From: [Zimmermannella] alba NBRC 15616
GTDB lineage: Bacteria > Actinomycetota > Actinomycetes > Actinomycetales > Microbacteriaceae
Length of the DNA stretch: 64,000 nucleotides
Direction: 5' to 3'
Assembly (NCBI RefSeq): GCF_001570905.1
Contig: NZ_BCSO01000005.1
Coordinates: forward strand, 54,346-118,345
How positions within the stretch are numbered: the stretch's first letter is position 1; each line of letters begins with the position of its first letter. This document shows positions 35,801-44,463 of this stretch, piece by piece. The translations under genes were made by a program, and so were the position numbers. The notes below the pieces were generated by a model, which saw only the letters and a list, made by a program, of their open reading frames with translations, had not been told where the DNA came from and searched no databases.

Positions 35801-36377
35801 CCACCCGCTCGCCGGGCTCGAAGGTGAAATCGCTAAGCTCGCCTCGACGAACATCCTGGAACTGCTCGAATCCGAGACGGTGAAGGACGGCGAGCAGGTC
35901 ACGATCGCGGGCCTAGTTACGGGCGTCCAGCACCGCGTGGCGAAGACCTCCGGTAACCCCTACGGCATCATCACCGTCGAAGACTTTGTCGGCGAGATGA
36001 CCGTCATGTTCATGGGGAAGACCTACCAGGAGTACCAAACGCAGCTCGTGGCTGACACGATCGTTGCGGTGCGTGGCCGCGTCTCGATGCGCGACGACGG
36101 CATGAACGTGCACGCGCAGGGGCTCACGGTGCCGAAGCTCTCGATGGGGGAGGACTCGCGTCCGCTCATCCTGAATCTCCTCGAGCAGCGGGCGACCGAG
36201 TCGCTCGTCGGTGAGCTTGACCGGATGCTGCGCCGTCACGATGGTGTCTCGGACGTCAAGCTCAACCTCATTGGGCAGGACACCGTTCGACACTTCGAGC
36301 TCCCGCACCGAGTGAAACTCTCTGCGGGCCTGTACGGCGAGCTCAAGGCACTGCTCGGGCCGGGCTGCTTCGAGTAA
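32868..36377 (+). CDS. dnaE: DNA polymerase III subunit alpha (DnaE1)
   Basis: An 1169-residue replicative polymerase. The N-terminal PHP domain (HLHVHSEFSMLDGAAR, CTDHGNVFG, ATNDLHYTH) keeps metal-binding residues, as in actinobacterial DnaE1 enzymes that proofread with this domain. The polymerase core has GPGRGSGAGSM and PDFDVDFDDRRRGEVI with the catalytic Asp pair (about residues 411-418), then the fingers (QLDGGPMRGLLRLMKP), HhH and a C-terminal OB fold (VTIAGLVTGVQHRVAKTSGN). The GTG start has GAGGAG upstream. The length fits DnaE1 rather than the error-prone DnaE2. Confidence 0.96.
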   Translation: MSQPDSFVHLHVHSEFSMLDGAARINELMDAVVEQGMPAIACTDHGNVFGAYEFAKQAKQRGIKPIIGTEAYLTPGTHRGDRTRVKWGSGGGDDVSGSGAYTHITLLSETTEGMHNLFRLSSRASIEGYYFKPRMDRELLQEYSKGLIATTGCPSGEIQTRLRLGQYEEARKAASDYRDIFGADNYFCEIMDHGIDIERRVMGDLLKLSKELSIPLVATNDLHYTHAHDAESHAALLCVQSGSTMDDPNRFKFDGSGYYLKSAQEMRHIFRDHPDACDNTLLIAERCQAEFDEDANYMPRYPVPEGETEATWFVKEVDRGLHYRYPDGIPDEVRKQADYEIQVITQMGFPGYFLVVADFINWAKDNGIRVGPGRGSGAGSMAAYAMRITDLDPLKHGLIFERFLNPDRVSMPDFDVDFDDRRRGEVIHYVTEKYGSERVAQIVTYGTIKAKQALKDASRVLGYPFSTGEQLTKAMPPAVMGKDIPLSGVFDPEHKRYGEAGELRTLIETNPDAKKVFETASGIENLKRQWGVHAAGVIMSSEPLIDIIPIMKREQDGQIVTQFDYPACESLGLIKMDFLGLRNLTIISDALWNIEHNRNEKLVLEDLDLDDRASYELLARGDTLGVFQLDGGPMRGLLRLMKPDNFEDISAVLALYRPGPMGANSHTNYALRKNGQQAIVPIHPELEEPLREILEGTYGLIIYQEQVMSIAQKVAGYSLGQADILRRAMGKKKKAELDRQFEGFSKGMRDNGFSDAAIKTLWDILLPFSDYAFNKAHSAAYGVVSYWTAYLKAHYPAEYMAALLTSVGDSKDKLGLYLNECRRMGIKVLPPDVNASSVDFTAVGKDIRFGMGAVRNVGAHVVELIKEAREEKGAFDHFHDFLAKVPLAVTNRRTIESLIKAGAFDSLGHTRRALMEIHEQAIDEASSTKRNEAHGMVDLFAGLDDFIDEQASVPDRPEFNRRDKLAFERDMLGLYVSDHPLAGLEGEIAKLASTNILELLESETVKDGEQVTIAGLVTGVQHRVAKTSGNPYGIITVEDFVGEMTVMFMGKTYQEYQTQLVADTIVAVRGRVSMRDDGMNVHAQGLTVPKLSMGEDSRPLILNLLEQRATESLVGELDRMLRRHDGVSDVKLNLIGQDTVRHFELPHRVKLSAGLYGELKALLGPGCFE

Positions 36378-36431
36378 TCCAAGCAGCTTGCCGTGGTGCC
36401 TGGGCACAAGAGTGCCCTCAGTAAGCCCCGG

Positions 36432-36437
36432 TACCAT
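36432..36437 (+). promoter_or_regulatory. Leaderless -10 element for hisD
   Basis: TACCAT followed by exactly six bases and ATG 36444, with no ribosome site before the ATG. Confidence 0.65.
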
Positions 36438-36443
36438 AAACGA

Positions 36444-37757
36444 ATGCTGCGCACCATTGATCTTCGCTCTCGAACGCTGACCGCCCAGGAGCTGGCGACG
36501 GCGCTGCCCCGGCCAGAACTCGATATTTCGGCCGCGCATGCTGCAGCAGTTGAACTCATCGACGCCGTCCGCGCTCAGGGTGTCGAAGCACTCAACGAGC
36601 AGGCCGAACGCTTTGACGGCGGTCGCGCCGCCTCCATCCGCGTGCCTGCTGACGAGATCCAGGATGCCCTCGAGCAGCTCGACGCTGACGTGCGTGCCGC
36701 ACTCGAAGAGATGATTCGCCGCGTTCGTGAAGGATCGCGCGCCCAGGTGCCGCCGGAGCGCGTCACGACGCTTGCGCCGGGTGCCGAGATTACCCAGCGC
36801 TGGCAGCCGGTCGACCGAGTGGGCCTCTACGTCCCGGGCGGCAAGGCCGTCTACCCCTCGAGCGTTGTCATGAACGCGGTGGCCGCGCAGGAAGCTGGCG
36901 TCGCGTCGATCGCGCTCGTGTCGCCGCCGCAGCGAGACCAGGGCCACCGTGTACACCCGACGATCCTCGCCGCCTGCGCGCTGCTTGGCATCACCGAGGT
37001 GTACGCCATGGGTGGTGCAGGTGCGATCGGTGCACTCGCCTACGGTGTCCCTGCCATCGAGCTTGAGTCGGTCAACGTCATTACCGGCCCGGGCAATGTG
37101 TACGTGGCCGCGGCGAAGCGTGCTGTGAGCTCGGTTGCCGGTATCGACGCTGAGGCTGGCCCCACCGAGATCCTCATCATCGCCGACGGCTCGGCAGCGC
37201 CCGCCATGGTCGCGAGCGACCTCCTCTCGCAGGCCGAGCACGACGAACTCGCCGCCTCGGTGCTCGTGACGGATGACGCGGCCTTCGCCGAGCGCGTGAA
37301 CGCAGAACTTGAAGCGAAGTGTTCCGCAACACCTCATCGGGAGCGCGCGACGACGGCGCTCACCTCGCAGCAGTCGGCAATCGTGCTCGTGGATGACCTC
37401 GAGACGGCCGCGCGTGTGTCGAACGCCTACGGCCCGGAGCACCTCGAAATCCAGACGCGTGACGACGAAGCGGTGCTCACGAACATCACCGCTGCCGGTG
37501 CGATCTTCATGGGCCCATACGCGCCCGTGAGCCTTGGCGACTACCTCGCCGGATCGAACCACGTCCTTCCGACCGGTGGCCAGGCTGCCCGCGGTGCCTC
37601 AGGTCTTGGCGCTTACACCTTCCTGCGCGCCCAGCAGGTCATCCGCTACAACCGGGATGCGCTCGCTGAGGTGACGCCGAAGATTGTGGCCCTTGCGAAC
37701 GCCGAGGACCTTCCCGCCCACGGCGACGCGGCCCTCGCCCGAGAGGCGACGAGCTAA
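36444..37757 (+). CDS. hisD: Histidinol dehydrogenase
   Basis: A 437-residue zinc enzyme catalysing the last two oxidations of histidine synthesis. Motifs are [49 protein letters not shown], the zinc/substrate segment SQAEHDE and [18 protein letters not shown] [18 protein letters not shown]. The ATG at 36444 is chosen from the leaderless promoter spacing and the family N terminus; the frame is open to 36393. The stop overlaps the nrdR ATG by one base. Confidence 0.94.
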   Translation: MLRTIDLRSRTLTAQELATALPRPELDISAAHAAAVELIDAVRAQGVEALNEQAERFDGGRAASIRVPADEIQDALEQLDADVRAALEEMIRRVREGSRAQVPPERVTTLAPGAEITQRWQPVDRVGLYVPGGKAVYPSSVVMNAVAAQEAGVASIALVSPPQRDQGHRVHPTILAACALLGITEVYAMGGAGAIGALAYGVPAIELESVNVITGPGNVYVAAAKRAVSSVAGIDAEAGPTEILIIADGSAAPAMVASDLLSQAEHDELAASVLVTDDAAFAERVNAELEAKCSATPHRERATTALTSQQSAIVLVDDLETAARVSNAYGPEHLEIQTRDDEAVLTNITAAGAIFMGPYAPVSLGDYLAGSNHVLPTGGQAARGASGLGAYTFLRAQQVIRYNRDALAEVTPKIVALANAEDLPAHGDAALAREATS

Positions 37758-38233
37758 TGCACTGTCCGTTCTGCCGCCACACCGATTCGCGCGTGGTCGA
37801 CTCCCGCACGAGCGACGACGGCGCCTCGATTCGTCGCCGTCGCCAATGCCCGGAGTGTGGACGACGCTTCTCGACGACCGAGACCGCGAGCCTCACGGTG
37901 ATCAAGCGCAACGGCGTCGCGGAGCTCTTTTCGCGTGACAAGGTCGTGGCCGGTGTCCGAAAGGCCTGCCAGGGTCGTCCGGTCACGGACTCCGATCTCG
38001 CAGTGCTTGCGCAGCAGGTTGAGGAGTCGATTCGCGCGGGTGGAAATAGCCAGGTGACCGCACGAGACGTGGGGCTTGCGATCCTTCCGCACCTGCGCAA
38101 GCTCGACGACGTCGCCTACCTTCGCTTTGCCAGTGTCTACGAAGACTTTGCATCTCTCGACGACTTTGAGTCCGCGATTGCGGCAATGCGTCAAGCTCGA
38201 GTGCTTGAAACTGACGCTCAACCTGAGGAGTAA
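37757..38233 (+). CDS. nrdR: Transcriptional repressor NrdR
   Basis: A 158-residue regulator with an N-terminal zinc ribbon ([25 protein letters not shown]; two CXXC pairs) and an ATP-cone domain ([20 protein letters not shown] onward). It represses ribonucleotide reductase genes in response to dATP/ATP. No nrd gene is in the window. One-base overlap with hisD indicates coupled translation. Confidence 0.95.
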   Translation: MHCPFCRHTDSRVVDSRTSDDGASIRRRRQCPECGRRFSTTETASLTVIKRNGVAELFSRDKVVAGVRKACQGRPVTDSDLAVLAQQVEESIRAGGNSQVTARDVGLAILPHLRKLDDVAYLRFASVYEDFASLDDFESAIAAMRQARVLETDAQPEE

Positions 38234-38235
38234 CC

Positions 38236-39273
38236 GTGTACCCGCTGCTGTTCCGCTATGTCCTGTCCAAACTTGATCCGGAACACGCACACGCGCTGGC
38301 TGGGTTCGTCATCAAGATCCTCGGTCGCCCGATCCTCACCTCGGTCGTCCGCCGCATGACCTTCGCGGACGAGAGCCTCCGCACGCGCGCCCTGGGCCTC
38401 GAATTCCCCTCGCCCTTCGGTCTTGCCGCAGGCTTCGACAAGCACGGCAGCTACGTCGATGGCCTCGAAGCACTCGGCTTCGGCCACGTCGAGGTCGGCA
38501 CGGTCACGCCGAAGGCGCAGCCCGGCAACCCGAGGCCGCGCTTGTACCGCCTCATCCTGGACAAGGGCCTCATCAACCGGATGGGCTTCAACAACGAGGG
38601 TGCCCGCGCCATGGCGAACAAGCTTCGCCGCTGCCAGTCGGGCCGCATCATCATCGGTGTGAACCTCGGCAAGAACAAGAACACGCCCGCCGAAGAAGCC
38701 GTCAACGACTACGTGTCGGCCGCCTCGACCCTGCGCGAGGTCGCGGAGTACTTCGTCGTGAACGTCTCGTCGCCAAACACCCCGGGCCTTCGCAAGCTCC
38801 AGGCGATTGAGTCGCTCGAGCCCATCCTGACGGAAACGAAGGTCGCGGCCGGCCGCGTGCCACTCCTTGTGAAGATCTCGCCGGACCTCAGCGACGAGGA
38901 GATTCTCGGCATTGCCGACCTCGCCGTTCGCCTCGAACTTGACGGCATCATCGCAACGAACACGACCATCTCGCGCGAGGGTCTCACGACCTCGGCCCGC
39001 GTCGTCGAGGCCTACGGCGCTGGCGGCCTCTCGGGTGCCCCGCTTGCCTCGCGTGCGCTTGAGGTGCTGAAGCTCCTGCGCGCCCACGTCCCCGAGTCGA
39101 TGACGCTTATCTCAGTTGGTGGTGTGCGCACGGCAGAAGATGTGCTCGAGCGCCTCGACGCTGGTGCCACCCTCGTGCAGGGCTACACCGAGTTCCTTTA
39201 CTCGGGTCCGCTCTGGGCTCGCAAGATCAACCGCGGTCTCGAGAAGCTTCTGAAGGATCGTCAAGCGGCCTAA
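38236..39273 (+). CDS. pyrD: Dihydroorotate dehydrogenase (quinone), class 2
   Basis: A 345-residue FMN enzyme of pyrimidine synthesis, membrane-associated through its N-terminal helical region ([20 protein letters not shown]). Class 2 features are [40 protein letters not shown] and [14 protein letters not shown] with the catalytic Ser. It starts with GTG 2 bp after the nrdR stop. Its last 47 bp overlap the end of the convergent LysR gene. Confidence 0.94.
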   Translation: MYPLLFRYVLSKLDPEHAHALAGFVIKILGRPILTSVVRRMTFADESLRTRALGLEFPSPFGLAAGFDKHGSYVDGLEALGFGHVEVGTVTPKAQPGNPRPRLYRLILDKGLINRMGFNNEGARAMANKLRRCQSGRIIIGVNLGKNKNTPAEEAVNDYVSAASTLREVAEYFVVNVSSPNTPGLRKLQAIESLEPILTETKVAAGRVPLLVKISPDLSDEEILGIADLAVRLELDGIIATNTTISREGLTTSARVVEAYGAGGLSGAPLASRALEVLKLLRAHVPESMTLISVGGVRTAEDVLERLDAGATLVQGYTEFLYSGPLWARKINRGLEKLLKDRQAA

Positions 39274-40135
39274 GGTGTGCTGCAGCTGTCGCGACGAGCG
39301 CCTCGGTGATCCGATCGAGGCGCTCGGAGCGCAGCGACCAGCGCTGCCAGTACAGGGGGACGTCCTCGAAGTCGTCATTGAGGACGACGAGTTCGTGACC
39401 CTGTGCTGCGCGCAATTGCGGTTCCGGCACGAGTCCCCAGCCGAGCCCGCGCGTGACGGCGTCGAAGAAGCCTTCGCTTGAGGGCACCTGGTGGGTGGGC
39501 GTGGGGAAGTCGATGCCGCGTCGTGCAAGGAATCGCAACTGGATGGCGTCGTCCGCGTTGAACCGCAGGACTGGCGCCTCGGCCCACCCGCGGCCATCCG
39601 TGAGTGGATGGCGTTCCAGGAATGCGGGGGAGGCAACGGGCAGGAAGCGCATGAGGCCAAGCCCCGTTACCGTGCAGCCGTGCACGGGGGTAGGAGTGGA
39701 GGTCACTGCGCCGAGGACCTCGCCTCGTCGGAGCAGTTCGGTGCTCACGCTCTCGTCTGCGATGGTGAGCTCGAGGGTGAGGTCGTTCCACTCCGCAGCT
39801 ATGGGGAACACCTCGCGGAACCACGTGGCTAGGGAGTCAGCGTTCACTGCCAGCGGGGTCGCGACGCGTTGTGCCGGATGCTGGGCACCAGTGAGTGAGG
39901 CTAGGGCCTCAGCCTCGAGCCACTCGACTTGGCGTGCCATCGTGAGGAGAACCTCTCCGGCCGAGGTCGGTGTACATGGTGTGCCGCGGCGAACGAGGAC
40001 CTGCCCGACGCTGCCCTCGAGCGCCTTGATGCGCTGGCTGATCGCTGAGGGGCTCACGCCGAGTTCATACGCAGCCCCCTCAAAGGATTCTTCATCGATG
40101 ACGGATCGCAGGGCACGCAGCTGCTCGAGGTTCAT
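39227..40135 (-). CDS. lysG: LysR-family regulator of LysE-type exporter (LysG/ArgP)
   Basis: A 302-residue LysR-type regulator: an N-terminal winged helix (MNLEQLRALRSVIDEESFEG, AISQRIKALE) and a C-terminal effector-binding domain. The divergent partner is a LysE/ArgO exporter, the standard LysG-LysE or ArgP-ArgO arrangement in which basic amino acids induce export. A leaderless -10 precedes the ATG. Convergent overlap with pyrD covers the last 15 codons. Confidence 0.9.
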   Translation of the reverse strand: MNLEQLRALRSVIDEESFEGAAYELGVSPSAISQRIKALEGSVGQVLVRRGTPCTPTSAGEVLLTMARQVEWLEAEALASLTGAQHPAQRVATPLAVNADSLATWFREVFPIAAEWNDLTLELTIADESVSTELLRRGEVLGAVTSTPTPVHGCTVTGLGLMRFLPVASPAFLERHPLTDGRGWAEAPVLRFNADDAIQLRFLARRGIDFPTPTHQVPSSEGFFDAVTRGLGWGLVPEPQLRAAQGHELVVLNDDFEDVPLYWQRWSLRSERLDRITEALVATAAAHLRPLDDPSEASRDRG

Positions 40136-40141
40136 GAAGTA

Positions 40142-40147
40142 ATGCTA
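40142..40147 (-). promoter_or_regulatory. Leaderless -10 element for lysG
   Basis: TAGCAT on the minus strand, then TACTTC, then ATG 40135. Confidence 0.6.
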
Positions 40148-40172
40148 ATGCAGATGAAAAGACACGCATTAG
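40145..40172. promoter_or_regulatory. Candidate LysG operator in the lysG-lysE gap
   Basis: An inverted repeat CTAATGC (40145-40151) and GCATTAG (40166-40172) lies in the 70-bp divergent gap and overlaps the lysG -10, as expected for an autoregulated LysR-type site. Confidence 0.55.
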
Positions 40173-40192
40173 GCTAATGAATGGCATCCTCT

Positions 40193-40198
40193 TAGCCT
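40193..40198 (+). promoter_or_regulatory. Leaderless -10 element for lysE
   Basis: TAGCCT then seven bases then ATG 40206; no ribosome site is visible. Confidence 0.5.
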
Positions 40199-40205
40199 CA
40201 AACAC

Positions 40206-40805
40206 ATGATCCCGCTCATGCTCTCCGGCACAGTGACCGGCCTTGCCCTCATCGTCGCGATTGGCGCACAGAACGCCTTCTTGCTCCGGCAGGGGATTCG
40301 TCGCGAGCACCTGGTCGAAGTCGTCCTCGTCTGCATCCTCGGAGATGTGCTCCTCATCACCGCCGGTACGGCTGGCATTGGGGTCATCGTTGAGGCGGTG
40401 CCGTGGCTGCTTGAGGTGCTTCGCTGGGCGGGCGTGCTCTACCTCATCTGGTTCGCGATCGGTTCGTTCCGAAGCGCAGCTCGGCCCGGCAAGCTCGAAC
40501 CAGAGGCCCCAGCCTCACGCGGCTCGGTTGTCTTGACCGCCCTTGCGATTACCTTCCTCAACCCGCACGTCTACCTTGACACCGTGGTGCTCCTCGGCAG
40601 CCTCGCGAATCAGCACGGGCCGAGCGATCGGTGGATCTTCGCGGGAGGCGCCGTGCTCGGCAGCGTCATCTGGTTCACGTGCCTCGGCTACGGCGCGCGC
40701 CTGCTCGCCAAGGTGCTCGACAAGCCCTCCACGTGGAGAGTCGTCGATCTCGTTGTGGGAGCCGTGATGCTTGGCCTCGCGATCAAACTGGCGCTCGGCC
40801 TGTAG
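40206..40805 (+). CDS. lysE: LysE/ArgO family basic amino acid exporter
   Basis: A 199-residue membrane protein with about six spans. The N-terminal block GLALIVAIGAQNAFLLRQGI and ALAITFLNPHVYLDTVVLLG-S are signatures of LysE/ArgO exporters of L-lysine and L-arginine, driven by the membrane potential. Regulated by the divergent LysR gene. Whether lysine or arginine is preferred cannot be told. Confidence 0.92.
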   Translation: MIPLMLSGTVTGLALIVAIGAQNAFLLRQGIRREHLVEVVLVCILGDVLLITAGTAGIGVIVEAVPWLLEVLRWAGVLYLIWFAIGSFRSAARPGKLEPEAPASRGSVVLTALAITFLNPHVYLDTVVLLGSLANQHGPSDRWIFAGGAVLGSVIWFTCLGYGARLLAKVLDKPSTWRVVDLVVGAVMLGLAIKLALGL

Positions 40806-40818
40806 TGGGGAGGAGACC

Positions 40819-41421
40819 CTAGCGATAGTGCTCGGTGTACTCGAGCTTTGCGCCGCGCTTCACGCGAGGCTTCGGCATGCGAGCAAAGCGAAGCTGCGAG
40901 GAACGACCGAACACCGTGCGGGCAATCCCTGACTCGACGCGGTCCTTGCCCCCAAGCACTTCGGCGATGCGGCGCTTGATCGAGCGTGCGACGATCAGCG
41001 AGTCAATCGACCAGGCAATCGCGTACACCGCCATGAAGCCGTAAAGGATGAACGCCTTCGTCGGGTCAACAAACATCTGCACGATGACGACCAGGAACAT
41101 CGCTGGCAGGAGCGCCTCGCCGACATTGAAACGAGCGTCCACCACATCGCGCGTGAAGCGCTTCTGCGGGCCGCGATCTTGCGGGCGAAGGTACTTGTCA
41201 TCGCCACGCGCCATACCGTCGCGCTGTTCCTCCTGAAGCTTGCGTGCCTGCTCCCGCTGCTCGCGCTTGGCCTGCTTCCGGTCGGCCGGAACGATCGGGC
41301 GCAGGTTCTGTTGCTCGCGTTCGCGGCGGCGTGGGGTCGGGCCCTTCTTCGCCTTCGCGGTGGTCGTGGCGTCGTCCACCGGCTGTGCCTCGACACGAGC
41401 CTTCTTGGAGGTGCTTGACAT
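40819..41421 (-). CDS. DUF3043 membrane protein
   Basis: A 200-residue protein of the actinobacterial DUF3043 family. A long basic N-terminal region (residues 1-75, many Lys/Arg, including TPRRREREQQNLRPIVPADR) precedes RDVVDARFNVGEALLPAMFL and two membrane spans (about 100-120 and 127-147). The C terminus MPKPRVKRGAKLEYTEHYR is typical. Function is unknown. It is convergent with lysE and divergent from the dipeptidase gene; AGAGG lies before the ATG. Confidence 0.85.
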   Translation of the reverse strand: MSSTSKKARVEAQPVDDATTTAKAKKGPTPRRREREQQNLRPIVPADRKQAKREQREQARKLQEEQRDGMARGDDKYLRPQDRGPQKRFTRDVVDARFNVGEALLPAMFLVVIVQMFVDPTKAFILYGFMAVYAIAWSIDSLIVARSIKRRIAEVLGGKDRVESGIARTVFGRSSQLRFARMPKPRVKRGAKLEYTEHYR

Positions 41422-41449
41422 GAATGCCTCTTCTAAAAAACGGGAACTC

Positions 41450-41455
41450 TAAGCT
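41450..41455 (+). promoter_or_regulatory. Leaderless -10 element for the M20 dipeptidase gene
   Basis: TAAGCT, six bases, ATG 41462; no ribosome site. Confidence 0.6.
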
Positions 41456-41461
41456 TAAGTC

Positions 41462-42871
41462 ATGACCGAACAAAACCTTCCCGCCGACGACCTCGAGCGC
41501 GCGCTTCGCGACCGCGTCGAGCTCGGCATGCCTGCCACCATTGCCCGGCTTTCGGACCTCGTGCGCATTCCCTCGGTGTCGTGGGATGCCTTCGACCCCG
41601 CACACGTGCGGGCGAGCGCTGAACACGTGAAGCAGCTGCTCGAGGACACCGGACTGTTCCCGAAGGTCGAGATTCACCAGCACGAAGACGCTGAGGGCCG
41701 CCTCGGCCAGCCTGGCCTTGTGGCCCACCGCCCGGCACGCGAGGGTTTCCCGACGGTGACCCTCTACGCTCACCACGACGTGCAGCCGGAAGGCAACCCG
41801 GAGAGCTGGAACACCCCGCCGTACGAGCCGACGATCATCGGTGACCGCCTCTACGGGCGCGGCTCGAGCGACGACAAGGCAGGCGTGCTCTCGCACATTG
41901 CTGCCCTCGAAGCCCTCCGCGATGTGCTCGGTGAAGACTTCGGTCTCGGCATCAACGTGTTCATCGAGGGTGAAGAAGAAAACGGTTCGCGCAGCTTCGC
42001 GCCGTTCCTTGCCGCCCACGCTGACGAGCTCCGCGCCGACGCGATCATCGTCGCCGACTCCGACAACCCCGACACCGAGACGCCCGGCCTCACCGTCGCG
42101 CTTCGCGGCAACATCACCTTCGACATCACGGTTCGTACCCTCGAGCACGCCTGGCACTCGGGCATGTTCGGTGGCGCCGTGCCGGATGCCATGCTCGCGA
42201 TGATCCGACTGCTCAACAGCTTCTGGAGCGAAGACGGTTCGGTCGCAGTCGAAGGCCTCATTACGCACAACGCCGAGGTCGAAGCCCGCAGCGAAGACGA
42301 GTTCCGCAAGGAAGCTGAGCTGCTCGATGGTGTCCGGCTCATCAGCAGCGGCCCCGTGGATGCTCGCCTCTGGTACCAGCCGTCCATCACGGTGACCGGA
42401 ATCGACGCACCCACCGTGGCGAACGCCTCGAACACGCTGAGCTCCGAGATCAAGGTCCACGTCTCCTGCCGTATTGCCCCCGGCCAGGACGTTGATGCTG
42501 CAGCTGAGGCGCTTGAGCGTCACGTACGCGAGCACGCTCCCTTCGGCGCACACGTTGAGGTCTCGAACCTCGACAAGGGCAACGCCTTCCTCGTGGACGT
42601 CGACGGCCCGGCGGCCCAGCTCATGCTCGCCTCGATGCGTGACGCGTGGGAGACGGAGCCGGCTAAGACCGGTATCGGTGGTTCAATCCCGTTCATCGCG
42701 GACTTCGTACGTGAATTCCCAGACGCGGAGATCCTCGTGACGGGTATCGAAGACCCGCAGACGATGGCGCACAGCCCGAACGAGTCGCAGCACCTTGGTG
42801 TGCTCCGCCGTGCCATCCTCGCGGAGGCGCTCTTCCTTGCTCGCTATCAACGCGGGGAAGCGGCACGCTAA
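41462..42871 (+). CDS. M20 family dipeptidase
   Basis: A 469-residue zinc peptidase of the M20 family (carnosinase/DapE-like). Metal-binding segments are TLYAHHDVQP (His, Asp), GRGSSDDKAGVLSHIAALEAL, EGEEENGSRSF with the catalytic Glu pair, and VADSDNPDTETPG; the lid dimerisation domain follows, and a distal His in TMAHSPNE completes the site. It hydrolyses di- or small peptides in the cytosol. The related M. tuberculosis gene is Rv2141c. The substrate is not predictable. Confidence 0.9.
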   Translation: MTEQNLPADDLERALRDRVELGMPATIARLSDLVRIPSVSWDAFDPAHVRASAEHVKQLLEDTGLFPKVEIHQHEDAEGRLGQPGLVAHRPAREGFPTVTLYAHHDVQPEGNPESWNTPPYEPTIIGDRLYGRGSSDDKAGVLSHIAALEALRDVLGEDFGLGINVFIEGEEENGSRSFAPFLAAHADELRADAIIVADSDNPDTETPGLTVALRGNITFDITVRTLEHAWHSGMFGGAVPDAMLAMIRLLNSFWSEDGSVAVEGLITHNAEVEARSEDEFRKEAELLDGVRLISSGPVDARLWYQPSITVTGIDAPTVANASNTLSSEIKVHVSCRIAPGQDVDAAAEALERHVREHAPFGAHVEVSNLDKGNAFLVDVDGPAAQLMLASMRDAWETEPAKTGIGGSIPFIADFVREFPDAEILVTGIEDPQTMAHSPNESQHLGVLRRAILAEALFLARYQRGEAAR

Positions 42872-42951
42872 GTCATCGGGAATACTGCATGCTCGGGTGA
42901 CGTTGTCATCGACAACTGCCCTTGGTGCGCCATCACACTTTCAGGAGAATC

Positions 42952-43320
42952 ATGACCACAACCGCTCTCGACGGCATCGCCCTCACCGAGGCGACGCACA
43001 CGGTGCGTATCACCCAGAACGCCGCCGACAAGGTGAAGAGTCTGCTTGCTCAGGAAGGTCGCGACGACCTGCGTCTGCGCATTGCAGTGCAGCCGGGTGG
43101 ATGCAGTGGACTCATCTACCAGCTGTACTTCGACGAGCGCGAGCTCGACGGCGACGCCAAGATGGACTTCGACGGTGTCGAGGTCATCGTGGACCCGATG
43201 AGCGTGCCGTACCTCGACGGTGCCACGATCGACTTCGAGGACACGATCCAGAAGCAGGGCTTCACGATCGACAACCCGAGCGCGACCGGATCCTGCGCCT
43301 GCGGAGACTCGTTCCACTGA
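42952..43320 (+). CDS. erpA: Iron-sulfur cluster insertion protein (IscA/ErpA family)
   Basis: A 122-residue A-type carrier. Three conserved Cys occur in VQPGGCSGLIYQLYF and the C-terminal GSCACGDSFH (CXC), used to bind and hand over Fe-S clusters. ATG 42952 has CAGGAG upstream; an extension to 42922 lacks a ribosome site. Located just upstream of ctaC; the Rieske protein encoded nearby is a plausible client. Confidence 0.9.
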   Translation: MTTTALDGIALTEATHTVRITQNAADKVKSLLAQEGRDDLRLRIAVQPGGCSGLIYQLYFDERELDGDAKMDFDGVEVIVDPMSVPYLDGATIDFEDTIQKQGFTIDNPSATGSCACGDSFH

Positions 43321-43398
43321 CGCGCAGCAGTCGCAAAAACCAACAAATCACATTCTGCAGTGTCGATATAGGGGCCAAATTTGCCCCGGACGCGCCAC

Positions 43399-43438
43399 CC
43401 AAGATCCCCGTTGTTCCCCGGAATGACGGGGATCTTGG
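43399..43438 (+). terminator. Long inverted repeat between erpA and ctaC
   Basis: A perfect 13-bp stem (43399-43411 with 43426-43438) with a 14-nt loop, preceded by a shorter GGGGC/GCCCC hairpin (43371-43387). There is no T tract, so the terminator role is a guess; it lies between the erpA stop and the ctaC promoter. Confidence 0.5.
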
Positions 43439-43481
43439 CGTCTTGGCGGTGGTGTCGGCACGACAGCCCACACATTCCCAC

Positions 43482-43487
43482 TACACT
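43482..43487 (+). promoter_or_regulatory. Candidate -10 element for ctaC
   Basis: TACACT, 37 bp before the GTG at 43525, after the inverted repeat. No convincing -35. Confidence 0.45.
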
Positions 43488-43524
43488 GTCAGGTATCCCT
43501 GTGCATGTGTTCGAAAGGTTCGTC

Positions 43525-44448
43525 GTGCGACAAAACCCTCGGTTCAAGTGGGCAGTGGCGCCCGTTTCGGCGGCGTTGCTGCTCGCCCTCGCTGGCTGCA
43601 CCAACCAGCAGCTCAACGGCTTTATGCCCGGAGACCCCAACAACGGTGGTCCCGGCGTGACGAACCACAGCGACACGATTGCCACCTTCTGGACGAACTC
43701 CTGGATCGTCCTCATGGGCATCGGTTTCCTCGTGTGGGTGCTCATCCTCTGGGCGAGCATCGCCTACCGCCGTCGCCGCGGCGAAAAGGGCCTCCCGCAC
43801 CAGCTGCGCTATCACATGCCGATCGAGATCCTCTTCACCGTGATCCCGGTTATCCTCGTTGGTGGCTTCTTCGCCTTCACCGCCCGTGAGCAGGCCAAGG
43901 TGGAGCACAACTTCGCGCAGGACGAAGTTGACGTCCACATCGAGGTCTACGGCAAGCAGTGGGCTTGGGACTTCAACTACCTCCCCGTTGAGGGCAGCGA
44001 GTACGACGGCGGCGTCTACTACGAAGGCGTTCAGGCCGTTCCCGCAGCTGGCGCAACCAACGGCGAGATTGACACTGACAAGCTCCCCAAGCTCTACCTC
44101 CCGGTTGGCGCGAACGCACAGATCGACCTCAAGTCGCGCGACGTCGCGCACTCCTTCTGGGTGGTCGACTTCCTCTACAAGGAAGACACGATCCCCGGCA
44201 AGACGAACACGATGTCGATCGTTGCCGAGCGCGAGGGCGTCTACATGGGCAAGTGCGCCGAGCTCTGCGGTGAGTACCACTCGATGATGCTCTTCGAGGT
44301 CCACGTCGTCTCGCAGGAGGAATACAACGCCTACATCCAGTCCCTGCGTGACGCTGGACAGGAAGGCGCACACGGCGACGAATACAACCGAAACACCCAC
44401 CTGGAAGGCACGGACGTTCCCTCGTTCGGGCCGGAAGAACAGCACTAA
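43525..44448 (+). CDS. ctaC: Cytochrome c oxidase subunit II
   Basis: A 307-residue lipoprotein subunit of the aa3 oxidase. It has a signal peptide with lipobox LALAGC (Cys at about residue 20), two membrane spans (about 55-77 and 98-118) and a CuA cupredoxin domain with GKQWAWDFNY and the copper ligands in GKCAELCGEYHSMM. It accepts electrons from the diheme cytochrome cc of QcrC in the bcc-aa3 supercomplex. GTG 43525 is chosen because GAAAGG lies 8 bp upstream. Confidence 0.93.
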   Translation: MRQNPRFKWAVAPVSAALLLALAGCTNQQLNGFMPGDPNNGGPGVTNHSDTIATFWTNSWIVLMGIGFLVWVLILWASIAYRRRRGEKGLPHQLRYHMPIEILFTVIPVILVGGFFAFTAREQAKVEHNFAQDEVDVHIEVYGKQWAWDFNYLPVEGSEYDGGVYYEGVQAVPAAGATNGEIDTDKLPKLYLPVGANAQIDLKSRDVAHSFWVVDFLYKEDTIPGKTNTMSIVAEREGVYMGKCAELCGEYHSMMLFEVHVVSQEEYNAYIQSLRDAGQEGAHGDEYNRNTHLEGTDVPSFGPEEQH

Positions 44449-44463
44449 GGCAGGCGAAGAACA

